Under the pieces are notes generated by a model. That model searched no databases and was not told where the DNA came from. It saw only the letters and a list, made by a program, of their open reading frames with translations. 64,000 nucleotides of DNA from Caulobacter sp. SLTY (GTDB lineage: Bacteria > Pseudomonadota > Alphaproteobacteria > Caulobacterales > Caulobacteraceae). Shown here piece by piece: positions 40,718-50,048 of this stretch. The position numbers and the translations under genes are program-made. Every line of letters starts with the position of its first letter. The first letter of the stretch is position 1. The stretch is taken from the NCBI RefSeq assembly GCF_009905535.1, contig NZ_JAAALA010000002.1:117199-181198 (forward strand), written 5' to 3'.

Positions 40718-41776
40718 TCAGTCCCCGTCCCGGTCCGCCTGCTTGCTGGCGCGGTGCTGCTTGCGGGCGCGGCGCTGGGCGTCCTTCGCCGCCTGGTCGG
40801 CCTTGGCCTCGACCGCCGCCAGCTCGAGGCCCAGCTTCTGGAAATGCGCCCAGCGGGCCGGATCGAGCTCACCGCTCTCCAGGGCGGCGCGGACGGCGCA
40901 GCCCGGCTCACCCCCATGACCGCAGTCGCTGAACCGGCATTGCCCGACCAGCGCCTCGACGTCCTCGAACACCGCGGTGACGCCCTCGTCCTCGCCGATC
41001 AGCCCCACTTCCCGCATGCCGGGGGTGTCGATGATCAGCCCGCCGCCCGCCAGCCGCACCAGTTCGCGGTGACTGGTGGTGTGGCGGCCCTTGTCGTCGC
41101 CTTCGCGCACCGCCTTGGTCGCCATCCGGGCCTCGCCCAGGAAGGCGTTCACCAGGGTCGACTTGCCCGCCCCGGACGAGCCGATCAGTACGCAGGTCTC
41201 GCCAGGCTCCAGGTGCGCCAGCAGGCCCTCCAGCCCCTGGCCCTGGCGCGCCGACACCACGACCACCGGGCAGTCCGTCGCCAGGGCGGCGATCTCGGCG
41301 GCTCTTGCCTCGGGGTCGTCGCAGAGGTCGGCCTTGGTCAGCACCACCACCGGCCGCGCGCCGCTCTGCCAGGCGGCGGCCAGGTAGCGTTCGATGCGCC
41401 GGGGATTGAGGTCGGCGTTCAGCGAGGCGACCACGAAGGCCACGTCGATGTTGCTGGCGATCACCTGCACCGTCGCCGCGCTGGCGACCGCGAGGCGCAC
41501 GAAGGCGGTGCGGCGCGGCAGGATGGCGTGGAGGGTCGCGGTCCGCTCGCCGGGGTTCAGCGACAGGGCCACCCAGTCGCCGACCGCCGGCCGGCCGTCC
41601 TCGACGGTCTCATGCATCAGCCGGCCGGAAGGCTTGGCGCGCAGCTCGCCCTGGTCGGTGACCACCAGGTATCCGTTGCGCTGCTGGACGACGATGCGGC
41701 CCGGCATGTGGCCGGCGCGGGCGTGCGGCGTGAAGCTCTCCGCCAGCAGGTCAGACCATCCGTAGTGGGCGATCAA
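40718..41776 (-). CDS. rsgA: Ribosome small subunit-dependent GTPase A
   Basis: Circularly permuted GTPase of 352 aa that acts in late maturation of the 30S subunit. The order of motifs is diagnostic: TKAD (147-150, G4) precedes the P-loop GSSGAGKST (199-207, G1) and DTPGM (250-254, G3). The C-terminal zinc finger has Cys280, Cys285, His287 and Cys293, within CRFSDCGHGGEPGC. An N-terminal OB-fold and a C-terminal basic Lys/Arg tail complete it. It lies among small unrelated genes with no coupling. Confidence 0.96.
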   Translation of the reverse strand: MIAHYGWSDLLAESFTPHARAGHMPGRIVVQQRNGYLVVTDQGELRAKPSGRLMHETVEDGRPAVGDWVALSLNPGERTATLHAILPRRTAFVRLAVASAATVQVIASNIDVAFVVASLNADLNPRRIERYLAAAWQSGARPVVVLTKADLCDDPEARAAEIAALATDCPVVVVSARQGQGLEGLLAHLEPGETCVLIGSSGAGKSTLVNAFLGEARMATKAVREGDDKGRHTTSHRELVRLAGGGLIIDTPGMREVGLIGEDEGVTAVFEDVEALVGQCRFSDCGHGGEPGCAVRAALESGELDPARWAHFQKLGLELAAVEAKADQAAKDAQRRARKQHRASKQADRDGD

Positions 41777-41803
41777 TGTCCCGGCCGCCGGGCCATCGGC
41801 GCC

Positions 41804-42133
41804 TTAAGCACCCGTCTCGTCCACGACGATGGCCACGGTCTTGCCCCGCGAATGCGGTTCCCAGCCGACCGCCAGGGCCGAGGCGATGGCCCTGGCCACC
41901 AGCGCCGGATCGATCTGCTCGGGCTTCAGCTGAGGCGCGCCATAGCGGGGTTGAGGCCCCGCCGGGAACTCCACGACCGCCTCGCGCTGGCCCTCGCTGT
42001 GGCGCACGGCGATCGCCATCCCGCGAAACGCGTTGGCGTCGCTCGACCACTGGGGCCGTCGCTGGAGCCGCCAGATGTAGGGGTCACCATCGACCTCGAT
42101 CTCGAACTCCGGGCCTTGCTTGGTCTTTGCCAT
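41804..42133 (-). CDS. Hypothetical protein (109 aa)
   Basis: Soluble protein starting MAKTKQGPEFEIEVDGDPYI with an alternating beta-strand N-terminus (YIWRLQRRPQW). AIAVRHSEGQREAVVEFP and the C-terminal helix ALVARAIASALAVGWEPHSRG follow. No domain is recognised; a small conserved alphaproteobacterial family is likely. It ends 27 nt upstream of rsgA on the same strand and could be cotranscribed. Confidence 0.65.
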   Translation of the reverse strand: MAKTKQGPEFEIEVDGDPYIWRLQRRPQWSSDANAFRGMAIAVRHSEGQREAVVEFPAGPQPRYGAPQLKPEQIDPALVARAIASALAVGWEPHSRGKTVAIVVDETGA

Positions 42134-42259
42134 GGGGAGGGAATTAGCCCGCCGCGCCCGGCGAGGCCACCCTCAGCGTGGGCCAGGGCCTTGACGACAT
42201 CCCCTGCAGACTAACTTAACCCTACCCCGCCCATCCTCTACCGCTGTACGGGAGACCGC

Positions 42260-43195
42260 ATGCAAGCCGCGTTAGAGCTCGAGCGGGTGACCAAGCGCTA
42301 TGGCGCCTTCACCGCCGTCGACGACCTGTCCTTCTCCGCCCGCCAGGGGCGGATCCTGGGGTTCCTGGGACCGAACGGGGCGGGGAAGACCTCGACCCTG
42401 CGGATGGTCCTGGGGCTGAGCGAGCCGACCTCCGGGCGGCTCAGCGTGCTGGGGGCTCCGGATGGGCGCAGCGTGCGGGACCGGATCGGCTTCCTGCCCG
42501 AGGAGCGCGGGCTGTATCGGCGGATGACGCCGGTGGAGGCCATCGTCTTTCTGGCCGGCTTGAAGGGGCTTCCCGCCGGCGAGGCGCGCAAGCGGGCGCG
42601 GGCGATGCTCGAGCAGCAGGGGCTGGGCGAGGCCCAGAACCGGCAGATCCGCCAGCTGTCCAAGGGGATGGCCCAGAAGGTGCAGCTGATCGCGGCCATC
42701 GCCCATGAGCCGGAGCTGGTCATCCTCGACGAGCCGTTCAGTGGCCTCGACCCCGTCAACCAGCAGGCGCTGGAGGCGATGATCCGGGGGCTGGCCGAGC
42801 GCGGGGCGACGGTGGTGTTCTCCACCCACGTCATGCAGCACGCCGAGCGGCTCTGCGAACACGTCGTCCTGCTGGCCAAGGGCCGCAAGGCCTTCGACGG
42901 CACGGTCAGCGAGGCCAAGGCCCGCGCGCCCCGCGCCCTGGTCCTGGAGGGCTCGCTCGAGGCCGCGGACGCCGGCGCCCTGCCAGGCGTGGCCGAAGTG
43001 ACCAGCCAGCCGCTCGACAGCGGCCATGTGCGGCACAGTTGCGCGCTCAAGCCCGGCGCTTCGGGCCAGGAGGCGCTCAAGGCCGCCTTCGCCCAGGGGC
43101 TGGACATCCAGCGGTTCGAACTGCGCGAGCCCAGCCTGCACGACGCCTTCATCGTCTTGACCGGCGAGTCTCTCGATGAGGAGGCCGCCGCATGA
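42260..43195 (+). CDS. ABC transporter ATP-binding protein (NatA-like)
   Basis: ATPase of 311 aa: Walker A GPNGAGKT (37-44), signature LSKGMAQKVQL, Walker B LVILDEPFSGLDPVN and switch FSTHVMQHAE. A C-terminal extension of about 80 aa with GLDIQRFELREPSLHDAFI is the mark of ABC-2 exporters such as NatA. The permease gene overlaps its stop by 4 nt. The pair probably exports sodium, a drug or a lipid; the substrate is unknown. No regulator gene is attached. Confidence 0.93.
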   Translation: MQAALELERVTKRYGAFTAVDDLSFSARQGRILGFLGPNGAGKTSTLRMVLGLSEPTSGRLSVLGAPDGRSVRDRIGFLPEERGLYRRMTPVEAIVFLAGLKGLPAGEARKRARAMLEQQGLGEAQNRQIRQLSKGMAQKVQLIAAIAHEPELVILDEPFSGLDPVNQQALEAMIRGLAERGATVVFSTHVMQHAERLCEHVVLLAKGRKAFDGTVSEAKARAPRALVLEGSLEAADAGALPGVAEVTSQPLDSGHVRHSCALKPGASGQEALKAAFAQGLDIQRFELREPSLHDAFIVLTGESLDEEAAA

Positions 43196-44472
43196 GACGC
43201 CTGCTGCGCATCGCCGTTCGCGAGTATGTCGCCTATGTCCGCACCGTCGGCTTCTGGCTGTCGATGCTGGCCCTGCCACTGGGCATGGGCCTGGTGATGG
43301 CCGCCAGCGGCTGGATGGAGGCCAGCGCCCCGCCGCCGGCCCTGGTGGTGGTCGATCTGACCCCGGACCAGGGCTATCTGCCCGCGGTCAGCGAGGCGGT
43401 GGAGACCCGCAACAGCCTCGGCCGGCTTCGCAATGAGATCGTCCCCTCCCCGGTCGCCTTGCCGCGCGACCCCGCCGCCATCGGGGCGGCGCTGAAGCCC
43501 TGGCTTAGCGGCGAGGCCAGGCTGGAGGGCAAGCGCCGTCTGGCGGGCGCCCTGGTCATCCATGGGGCCGGCGAACGGGTGGCCCTCGACGTGTGGACCG
43601 ACAGCCCCCTGCTGGGCGCCAGTGAGACCGTCCGCACGACGATCGCCACGCGCATGCAGCGGGAAAAGCTGGTCGCGGCCGGAGTCGACCCGAGTCTCGT
43701 GACCGCCACCCAGGCGCTCCAGCCGACGGTCACCGACTATTCGCCCAAGACCGCCGGCAAGGCTTCGCTGCTCACCCGGCTACCCGGGCTGATCGGCTTT
43801 GCGGCGGCCATGCTGCTGTGGAGCGTGATCTTCACCGGAGCCGGCATCCTGCTGAACGGGGTGATCGAGGAGAAGTCGTCCAAGGTGCTGGAAGTGCTGC
43901 TGTCCTCGGCCACGGTGCCGGAAATCCTGTTCGGCAAGATTCTGGGCGTGGCGGGGGTGACCTTCACCGTGCTGGGCGTCTGGGGCACGGTAAGCACGGT
44001 GCTGCTCAACGTCTTCGCCCCGGCCCAGGCGGCCGGCATCGGCCAGGTGTTGTTCAGCGGCGGGCTGGTCTTCTACTTCGCCTTCTACCTGATCTGCGGC
44101 TACCTGATGTACGCCAGCATCTTCACCGCCATCGGCAGCTTCTGCGAGACCACGCGGGAGGCCCAGACCCTGCTGGGGCCGATCATGATCCTGCTGACCA
44201 TCCCGGTGATCTTCCTCAGCCAGGCCCTGCGCCGGCCAGACACCCCGGCCCTCGACATCCTTTCCTGGGTGCCGCCCTTCACCCCCTTCATGATGACCGC
44301 CCGCGCCGCCTCCAACCCGCCGATATGGCAGGTGGCGGGCACGGGCGTTCTGATGCTGGCGACCGTGGCCCTGGTGGTGTGGATCGCCGGCCGGGCGTTC
44401 CGCGCCGGGGCGCTCTCGACCGGCAAGGTCGACTTCAAGGGGCTGGTGGCGAAGCTGCGAGGCGGGGAGTAG
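43192..44472 (+). CDS. ABC-2 type transporter permease (NatB-like)
   Basis: Permease of 426 aa with one N-terminal helix (about 18-40), a periplasmic domain of about 150 aa, and then a block of helices (about 200-420). It contains EEKSSKVLEVLLSSATVPEI near residue 225, the coupling-helix region typical of NatB-type ABC-2 permeases. It functions with the overlapping ATPase gene. It converges with carbonic anhydrase, only 3 nt apart. Confidence 0.92.
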   Translation: MRRLLRIAVREYVAYVRTVGFWLSMLALPLGMGLVMAASGWMEASAPPPALVVVDLTPDQGYLPAVSEAVETRNSLGRLRNEIVPSPVALPRDPAAIGAALKPWLSGEARLEGKRRLAGALVIHGAGERVALDVWTDSPLLGASETVRTTIATRMQREKLVAAGVDPSLVTATQALQPTVTDYSPKTAGKASLLTRLPGLIGFAAAMLLWSVIFTGAGILLNGVIEEKSSKVLEVLLSSATVPEILFGKILGVAGVTFTVLGVWGTVSTVLLNVFAPAQAAGIGQVLFSGGLVFYFAFYLICGYLMYASIFTAIGSFCETTREAQTLLGPIMILLTIPVIFLSQALRRPDTPALDILSWVPPFTPFMMTARAASNPPIWQVAGTGVLMLATVALVVWIAGRAFRAGALSTGKVDFKGLVAKLRGGE

Positions 44473-44475
44473 CGG

Positions 44476-45099
44476 TCAGAAGTCGCCCAGCACCTCGGGA
44501 ACGTCGTCGATCTTGCGGACGGTGACGTTGAGGTCGTTGGCGATGCCGTTGCTGAGCGAATAGACCCAGCCGTGCACCGACAGCGCCTGGCCGCGCGCCC
44601 AGGCGTCCTGCACGAAGATGTCGCTGGCCACGTTCTTCACCTGGCGGATGACATTCAGTTCGACCAGCCGGTCCCAGCGCGCCCGGTCGTTCTCGATGGC
44701 CTCCAGCTCGCCGCGGTGATGGGCATGCACCTCGCGGATCGGGTGCAGCCAGTGGTCGATCAGCCCGCGCCGCTGGCCGTCGACCGCCGCCGCCACCCCG
44801 CCACAGCCGTAATGGCCGACCACCATGATGTGCCGCACCTTCAGCACATCGACCGAATACTGCAGCACGCTGAGGTAGTTGGCGTCCTGGGGCGGGGCCA
44901 GGTTGGCGACGTTGCGGTGGACGAACAGCTCGCCCGGATCCAGGCCGACGATCTCGTTGGCCGGCACGCGGGAGTCGGAGCAGCCGATCCACAGGTATTG
45001 CGGGGCCTGCTGGTTCTCCAGGCGGGTGAAGAAATCCGGGTCGACCTGGGTCTTGCGTTCCGACCAGGCGCGGTTGTTGGCCTTGAGGTGATCCAGCAC
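44476..45099 (-). CDS. Beta-carbonic anhydrase
   Basis: Beta-class carbonic anhydrase of 207 aa converting CO2 and bicarbonate. The zinc ligands are Cys40 (WIGCSDSR), His96 and Cys99 (VGHYGCGG), with the Asp42-Arg44 dyad. The GTG at 45099 is used because AAGGAG lies 10 nt upstream, embedded in the last codons of the upstream isomerase gene. A longer frame reaching 45300 is a shadow of that gene. It would therefore be the third gene of a fumarylpyruvate hydrolase-isomerase-anhydrase transcript. Confidence 0.95.
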   Translation of the reverse strand: MLDHLKANNRAWSERKTQVDPDFFTRLENQQAPQYLWIGCSDSRVPANEIVGLDPGELFVHRNVANLAPPQDANYLSVLQYSVDVLKVRHIMVVGHYGCGGVAAAVDGQRRGLIDHWLHPIREVHAHHRGELEAIENDRARWDRLVELNVIRQVKNVASDIFVQDAWARGQALSVHGWVYSLSNGIANDLNVTVRKIDDVPEVLGDF

Positions 45100-45100
45100 G

Positions 45101-45742
45101 TCAGATGATCTCCTTGGCGTCGGGATGGTGGTTGGGGTGGGCGGCCTCGAAGGCCGGATGGGCGCGGGCCCGCATCGCCACGGCGGAGAGACGGGGGAAG
45201 GGCGCCAGGTCCACGCCGAAGCGGGCGGCGTTGTAGACCTGGGGGACCAGCAGGCAGTCGGCCAGGGTTGGCGTTTCGCCAAAGGCAAAGTCGCCGCCAT
45301 GGCGGGCGATCATCGCTTCAAGGGCGGTGAAGCCGTCGCCGATCCAGCGCCGCGCCCAGTCGTCCCGCGCCGCCTGGTCGGCGCCGAGGGCGGTCAGGGC
45401 TTTTAGGATGCGCAGGTTGTTCACCGGATGGATGTCGCAGGCGATGACGCCGCACATGGCCCGCACGCGGGCCCGCGCCAGGGCGTCGCCGGGCAGCAGG
45501 GCCGGCTCGGGATGGGTCTCCTCCAGCCATTCGAGGATGGCCATCGACTGGGTCAGTTCGGCGCCGCCGACATCCAGGGTCGGAACCAGGGCCTGGGGAT
45601 TGTGGGCGCGGTAGTCTTCGCCGCCCTGTTCATTGGCCAACAGGTCGATGGGGACTATCTCGAACGGTAGGCCTTTGAGGTTCAGGGCAATACGGACCCG
45701 GTAGGGCGCCGAGGCCCGCCAGGCGCTGTAGAGCTTCAGCAT
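45101..45742 (-). CDS. maiA: Zeta-class GST: maleylacetoacetate or maleylpyruvate isomerase
   Basis: Glutathione-dependent cis-trans isomerase of 213 aa. The N-terminal thioredoxin-like domain has YSAWRASAPYRVRIAL where zeta GSTs usually carry 'SSCSxRVRIAL', so only the second Ser of the usual active-site motif remains and the Cys is replaced. The glutathione site ALVPTLDVGG and QSMAILEWLEE are intact. It lies 1 nt downstream of a single-domain FAH enzyme; that pairing favours the gentisate route (maleylpyruvate to fumarylpyruvate) over tyrosine catabolism, since the long fumarylacetoacetase is absent. The last five codons contain the SD of the carbonic anhydrase gene. Confidence 0.88.
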   Translation of the reverse strand: MLKLYSAWRASAPYRVRIALNLKGLPFEIVPIDLLANEQGGEDYRAHNPQALVPTLDVGGAELTQSMAILEWLEETHPEPALLPGDALARARVRAMCGVIACDIHPVNNLRILKALTALGADQAARDDWARRWIGDGFTALEAMIARHGGDFAFGETPTLADCLLVPQVYNAARFGVDLAPFPRLSAVAMRARAHPAFEAAHPNHHPDAKEII

Positions 45743-46383
45743 CAGACGATCTCGAAGCTGAGCGAGCCGATCCCCTCGACCGACCCTTCGACCAGGTCGC
45801 CCTTCTGCAACGGGCCGACCCCTTCGGGCGTGCCGGTGAAGATCAGGTCACCCGGCTGCAGGCTCCAGAGCAGGCCCGCCTGCTCGACGATCTCCGGGAC
45901 CGACCAGAGCATGTCGCCGATGCGGGCCTTCTGGCGCACTTCACCGTTGACCGACAGGCTGATGGCCGCGTCACCCAGGCTGTCCAGCTTGCTGATGGCG
46001 CTGATCGGGGCCGACTGGTCGAAGCCCTTGGCCGCGTCCCAGGGCTGGCCCTTGTCCTTGGCCGCCGATTGCAGGTCCCGCCGGGTCAGGTCGACGCCGA
46101 CCGCGTAGCCGAAGATGCCGTCCGGCCCGATGGCCACCACCAGCTCGATCTCATGGTGCAGGTTGGCCGTGGCCGACGGATAGGCGACGTTCTGTCCCGG
46201 CGGCACGATGGCGTCGGCCGGCTTGGCGAAGAAGAAGGGCGGATCGCGATCGTCCCCGCCCATCTCGGCCCGATGGGCGGCGTAGTTGCGGCCGACACAG
46301 AGGATGCGGCGCACGGGAAACGGCTTGTCCCCATCGACCGGAACCGTGGGCGTGGGGCGGAGGGGAAAGGCGTGGTCGGGCAT
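45742..46383 (-). CDS. Fumarylacetoacetate hydrolase family protein (fumarylpyruvate hydrolase-like)
   Basis: Single-domain FAH enzyme of 213 aa. The family pattern shows VGRNYAAHRAEMG, the metal ligand cluster HHEIELVVAIG, and GYAVGVDLTRRDLQ. LFTGTPEGV-like residues (DLIFTGTPEGVGPL) sit near the C-terminus. Its small size fits NagK-type fumarylpyruvate hydrolase or YcgM, not 420-aa fumarylacetoacetase. It overlaps the isomerase gene by 1 nt, indicating successive steps of an aromatic degradation path. The ring-cleaving dioxygenase is not in the window. Confidence 0.88.
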   Translation of the reverse strand: MPDHAFPLRPTPTVPVDGDKPFPVRRILCVGRNYAAHRAEMGGDDRDPPFFFAKPADAIVPPGQNVAYPSATANLHHEIELVVAIGPDGIFGYAVGVDLTRRDLQSAAKDKGQPWDAAKGFDQSAPISAISKLDSLGDAAISLSVNGEVRQKARIGDMLWSVPEIVEQAGLLWSLQPGDLIFTGTPEGVGPLQKGDLVEGSVEGIGSLSFEIV

Positions 46384-46422
46384 GGCGCTTGAGTTAGCGC
46401 CGCGGGGTCTCGCGCGCCACCC

Positions 46423-47127
46423 CTACCTTTTTCGTCTCAGCAAGATGTCCGAAGGGTAGTAGTCCGTGACTTCCCTCAAGGGGCCCGATCCGGCCCTTAC
46501 TTCCTCCAGGCTGCGCACAAGCCAAGGAAAGGCCTTCTCCGGCCTGCCGGTGTAAATCCGGTCCCGGGTAAGCTCGATCGTCACCTTGAGAACCATGATG
46601 CCGTCGACGCCGGCACTCGCGAGAACTTCGGGGTCGCGAACGATCCCGGTCGACTGCCGCCGATCCGGGAATTCGATGAACATGGGCTGACGCGGGGCCG
46701 GAACGTCAATCGGCCCAAGAGACCGTCGCCCTGCTATGTGGGCGTAGGCGGGGTTCTGGCCATCTACCCATTTGTTCGCGCTGTCAGACGGCCCTGCCAG
46801 CGCGCTCAACGAAGACCAAGCATCGTAGCTGGGGTGGCCATCATGAAAGCCCCGAAGGCCGGCCACCAGGACACGATCGCCGCCAAGCATCAGGATTACG
46901 CCTTCCCCCCGGACCCGTGAGCCGACCCCGCCAGCGGTCGGCAGCCACCCTGGTTGGTCGGAAGTGACCTGTTCCCGCACCGCAGAGGCGGTGACCTGGC
47001 GGCCATCGACATTGGCGGTAACCGTCAGGCGGCAACGGGCCTTGTACGTCGGCGGCATACACCCAGACAGGCCTGCTGACGCCAGGCCAATCAGTGCCGC
47101 TCGTCGAGAAAAGCTGTTTGGAATCAC
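46423..47127 (-). CDS. Hypothetical lipoprotein or Tat-exported protein (234 aa)
   Basis: The N-terminus SFSRRAALIGLASAGLSGCM combines a twin-arginine motif with a lipobox (LSGC, Cys23), so it is probably a Tat-exported lipoprotein. The mature part is soluble and mixed alpha/beta with no domain I recognise. TGRPEKAFPWLVRSLEEV and YYPSDILLRRKR end it. Base composition in this gene is visibly less GC-rich than its neighbours, and codon choice is less biased, so recent acquisition is possible. It lies between the FAH gene and the mdh terminator. Confidence 0.7.
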   Translation of the reverse strand: MIPNSFSRRAALIGLASAGLSGCMPPTYKARCRLTVTANVDGRQVTASAVREQVTSDQPGWLPTAGGVGSRVRGEGVILMLGGDRVLVAGLRGFHDGHPSYDAWSSLSALAGPSDSANKWVDGQNPAYAHIAGRRSLGPIDVPAPRQPMFIEFPDRRQSTGIVRDPEVLASAGVDGIMVLKVTIELTRDRIYTGRPEKAFPWLVRSLEEVRAGSGPLREVTDYYPSDILLRRKR

Positions 47128-47246
47128 GACGCCCTATCCTGCAGTCAGAGTGTAGGTGCGGACCGTGTACTGGGCGTTAGCGCCGCGTCCCCTTGCGTCA
47201 GCATAAGGAGCGCCAGCGCTAAGGCCGAGTGATCCCCAGATGCAAA

Positions 47247-47280
47247 GCGACCCTCCCTCCGTTTCCGGAAGGAGGGTCGC
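47247..47280 (-). terminator. Terminator downstream of mdh
   Basis: GCGACCCTCC and GGAGGGTCGC form a 10-bp stem with a partly paired inner loop; TTTGC follows on the minus strand. It lies about 28 nt past the mdh stop. Confidence 0.8.
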
Positions 47281-47307
47281 TGAAAACGCTCAAATCGACC
47301 AGTCAGC

Positions 47308-48333
<1,026 letters not shown>

Positions 48334-48402
48334 TCAAGCCCCCTTTCGCAGATGCGAAGGGCGCGGCATTACGATGATCAGCCGAACGCGGGGAGCCAAG
48401 CC

Positions 48403-49452
48403 ATGTCCAAGACCGATCCGGGCAACTACTTCGAGGACTTCCGCCTCGGTCAGGTGATCCGCCACGCCACCCCGCGCACGGTGACGGTCGGCGACGTCGC
48501 CCTCTACACCGCCCTGCACGGCCCGCGCTTTGCCCTGTTCAGCTCCGACGAGTTCGCGCGGTCCTGCGGCCTTGGCGGCGCGCCGGTCGATCCGCTGATC
48601 GCCTTCCACATCGTCTTCGGCAAGACGGTGCCGGACATCAGCCTCAACGCCGTGGCCAACCTGGGCTACGCCGAGGGCCTGTTCCTCAGGCCGGTGTTTC
48701 CCGGTGACACCCTGATCGCGACCAGCGAGGTCATCGGGCTGAAGGAAAACTCCAACAAGAAGACCGGGGTCGTCTACGTCCGCACCACCGGCGAGAACCA
48801 GCACGGCGAGCCGGTGCTGAGCTACGTGCGCTGGGTGATGGTCCGCAAGCGGGACGACGCCGCCGAGATCCCCGAGCAGAAGGTCCCTGACCTGAAGTCG
48901 GCCGTCGCCGCCTCCGACCTGCTCATTCCGAAGACCCTGGACTTCAGCCGGTACGACTTCGCCCTAGCCGGCGCCCCGCACGCCTTCGAGGACTATGCGG
49001 TGGGCGAAAAGATCGACCATGTCGACGGCATGGCCATCGAGGAGGCCGAGCACCAGCAGGCCACGCGCCTCTACCAGAACACCGCCAAAGTCCACTTCAA
49101 CCAATATGAGAGGGCCAAGGACCCGTCGGGCCGGCGGCTGGTCTACGGCGGGGTGGTGATCTCCACCGCCAAGGCGCTCAGCTTCAACGGGCTGCAGAAC
49201 GCCGGCCTGATCATGGGCATCAACGGCGGCCGCCACGTGAACCCCTATTTCGCTGGCGGCACGGTGTTCGCCTGGAGCCAGGTGCTCGACAAGGCGCTGC
49301 TGGAGCCGGGCATCGGCGCGCTGCGGCTGCGGCTTGTGGCGACCAAGGACCGGCCCTGTACGGACCTGCCGTACAAGGACGACACCGGCGCCTATCCGCC
49401 CGAGGTGATCCTCGATTTCGACTACTGGGCGGCGGTTCCGGCGCGCTCCTGA
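48403..49452 (+). CDS. mch: MaoC-type tandem hot-dog hydratase (mesaconyl-CoA hydratase-like)
   Basis: Protein of 349 aa with two hot-dog domains. NYFEDFRLGQVIRHATPRT, DPLIAFHIVFGKTVPDISLNAVANLGYA, IDHVDGMAIEEAEHQQATRLYQNTA and KDRPC...YPPEVILDFDY match the Rhodobacter mesaconyl-C1-CoA hydratase (beta-methylmalyl-CoA dehydratase) that I recall, far beyond general MaoC similarity. It would interconvert mesaconyl-CoA and beta-methylmalyl-CoA in the ethylmalonyl-CoA pathway. GGGAGCCAAGCC precedes the ATG at 48403; upstream in-frame Met codons are not needed. Other pathway genes (ccr, ecm, msd) are not in the window; a CitE-type lyase is present at 37185. Confidence 0.88.
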   Translation: MSKTDPGNYFEDFRLGQVIRHATPRTVTVGDVALYTALHGPRFALFSSDEFARSCGLGGAPVDPLIAFHIVFGKTVPDISLNAVANLGYAEGLFLRPVFPGDTLIATSEVIGLKENSNKKTGVVYVRTTGENQHGEPVLSYVRWVMVRKRDDAAEIPEQKVPDLKSAVAASDLLIPKTLDFSRYDFALAGAPHAFEDYAVGEKIDHVDGMAIEEAEHQQATRLYQNTAKVHFNQYERAKDPSGRRLVYGGVVISTAKALSFNGLQNAGLIMGINGGRHVNPYFAGGTVFAWSQVLDKALLEPGIGALRLRLVATKDRPCTDLPYKDDTGAYPPEVILDFDYWAAVPARS

Positions 49453-49464
49453 ACCACTTCCTCC

Positions 49465-49595
49465 GTCATCCTCGGGCTTGTCCCGAGGACCCATCGTTCA
49501 GCCCGCAGGACAGGCGAAGGTTGGCCGGGCGGCGCGACGCCCCCTAAAGTCTGTGCGGCGGATGCATGGGTCCTCGGGACAAGCCCGAGGATGAC
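49465..49595. repeat. Intergenic element with perfect 29-bp inverted repeats
   Basis: GTCATCCTCGGGCTTGTCCC opens the left arm (49465-49493), whose exact reverse complement, ending in CCCGAGGATGAC, lies at 49567-49595. Each arm is itself a hairpin (CCTCGGG/CCCGAGG). The 73-nt centre is unrelated to the arms. Such 'CGGGCTTGTCCCGAGGACCC' palindromes are common in intergenic DNA of alphaproteobacteria. It lies between two co-directional genes, upstream of the HIT protein. Confidence 0.85.
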
Positions 49596-49615
49596 GGGGA
49601 TTGGGGGTTTGGACG

Positions 49616-50032
49616 GTGTTTCAGCTTCACGAGGCGTTCGGCCCCACAAGCCACCTGGTCGGCGACCTGCCCCTCTGCCATGTCCGCCTGCAGGACGATG
49701 CCCGTTATCCCTGGCTGGTGCTGATCCCGCGCGGCCCGGAGCTGGTCGAGATCGAGGACCTCTCCCCGGCCGACCGCGTCCGGCTCGTCGAGGAGACGGT
49801 GATGGCCGGCCGGGCGGTTCACGCCCTGGGGGCCGTGCTCGGCTTCGAGGTGGCCAAGCTGAACATCGGGGCGCTCGGCAACGTCACTCCGCAGCTGCAT
49901 GTGCATGTGGTCGGTCGCCGACCGGGCGATCCGGCCTGGCCGGGTCCGGTCTGGGGCCACAGCGCCGGGCAACCCCATGGCGATCGCGCGGCGGAGCGGG
50001 TGCTGCTCGCCCGGATTCAGCTGGGGCTATAG
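49616..50032 (+). CDS. HIT domain-containing protein
   Basis: Histidine-triad-like protein of 138 aa beginning at the GTG 49616 (VFQLHEAFGP). FEVAKLNIGALGNVTPQLHVHV is the usual core, ending LHVHVVGRRPGD. The triad HxHxH is here His-Val-His-Val-Val, so the first two His remain and the third is replaced, as in a subgroup of alphaproteobacterial HIT proteins. The likely role is nucleotide-ester hydrolysis, unproven for this subgroup. A TTG five codons upstream would extend it into the repeat and is not used. Confidence 0.85.
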   Translation: MFQLHEAFGPTSHLVGDLPLCHVRLQDDARYPWLVLIPRGPELVEIEDLSPADRVRLVEETVMAGRAVHALGAVLGFEVAKLNIGALGNVTPQLHVHVVGRRPGDPAWPGPVWGHSAGQPHGDRAAERVLLARIQLGL

Positions 50033-50048
50033 ATAGCGGCGCCCGGCT

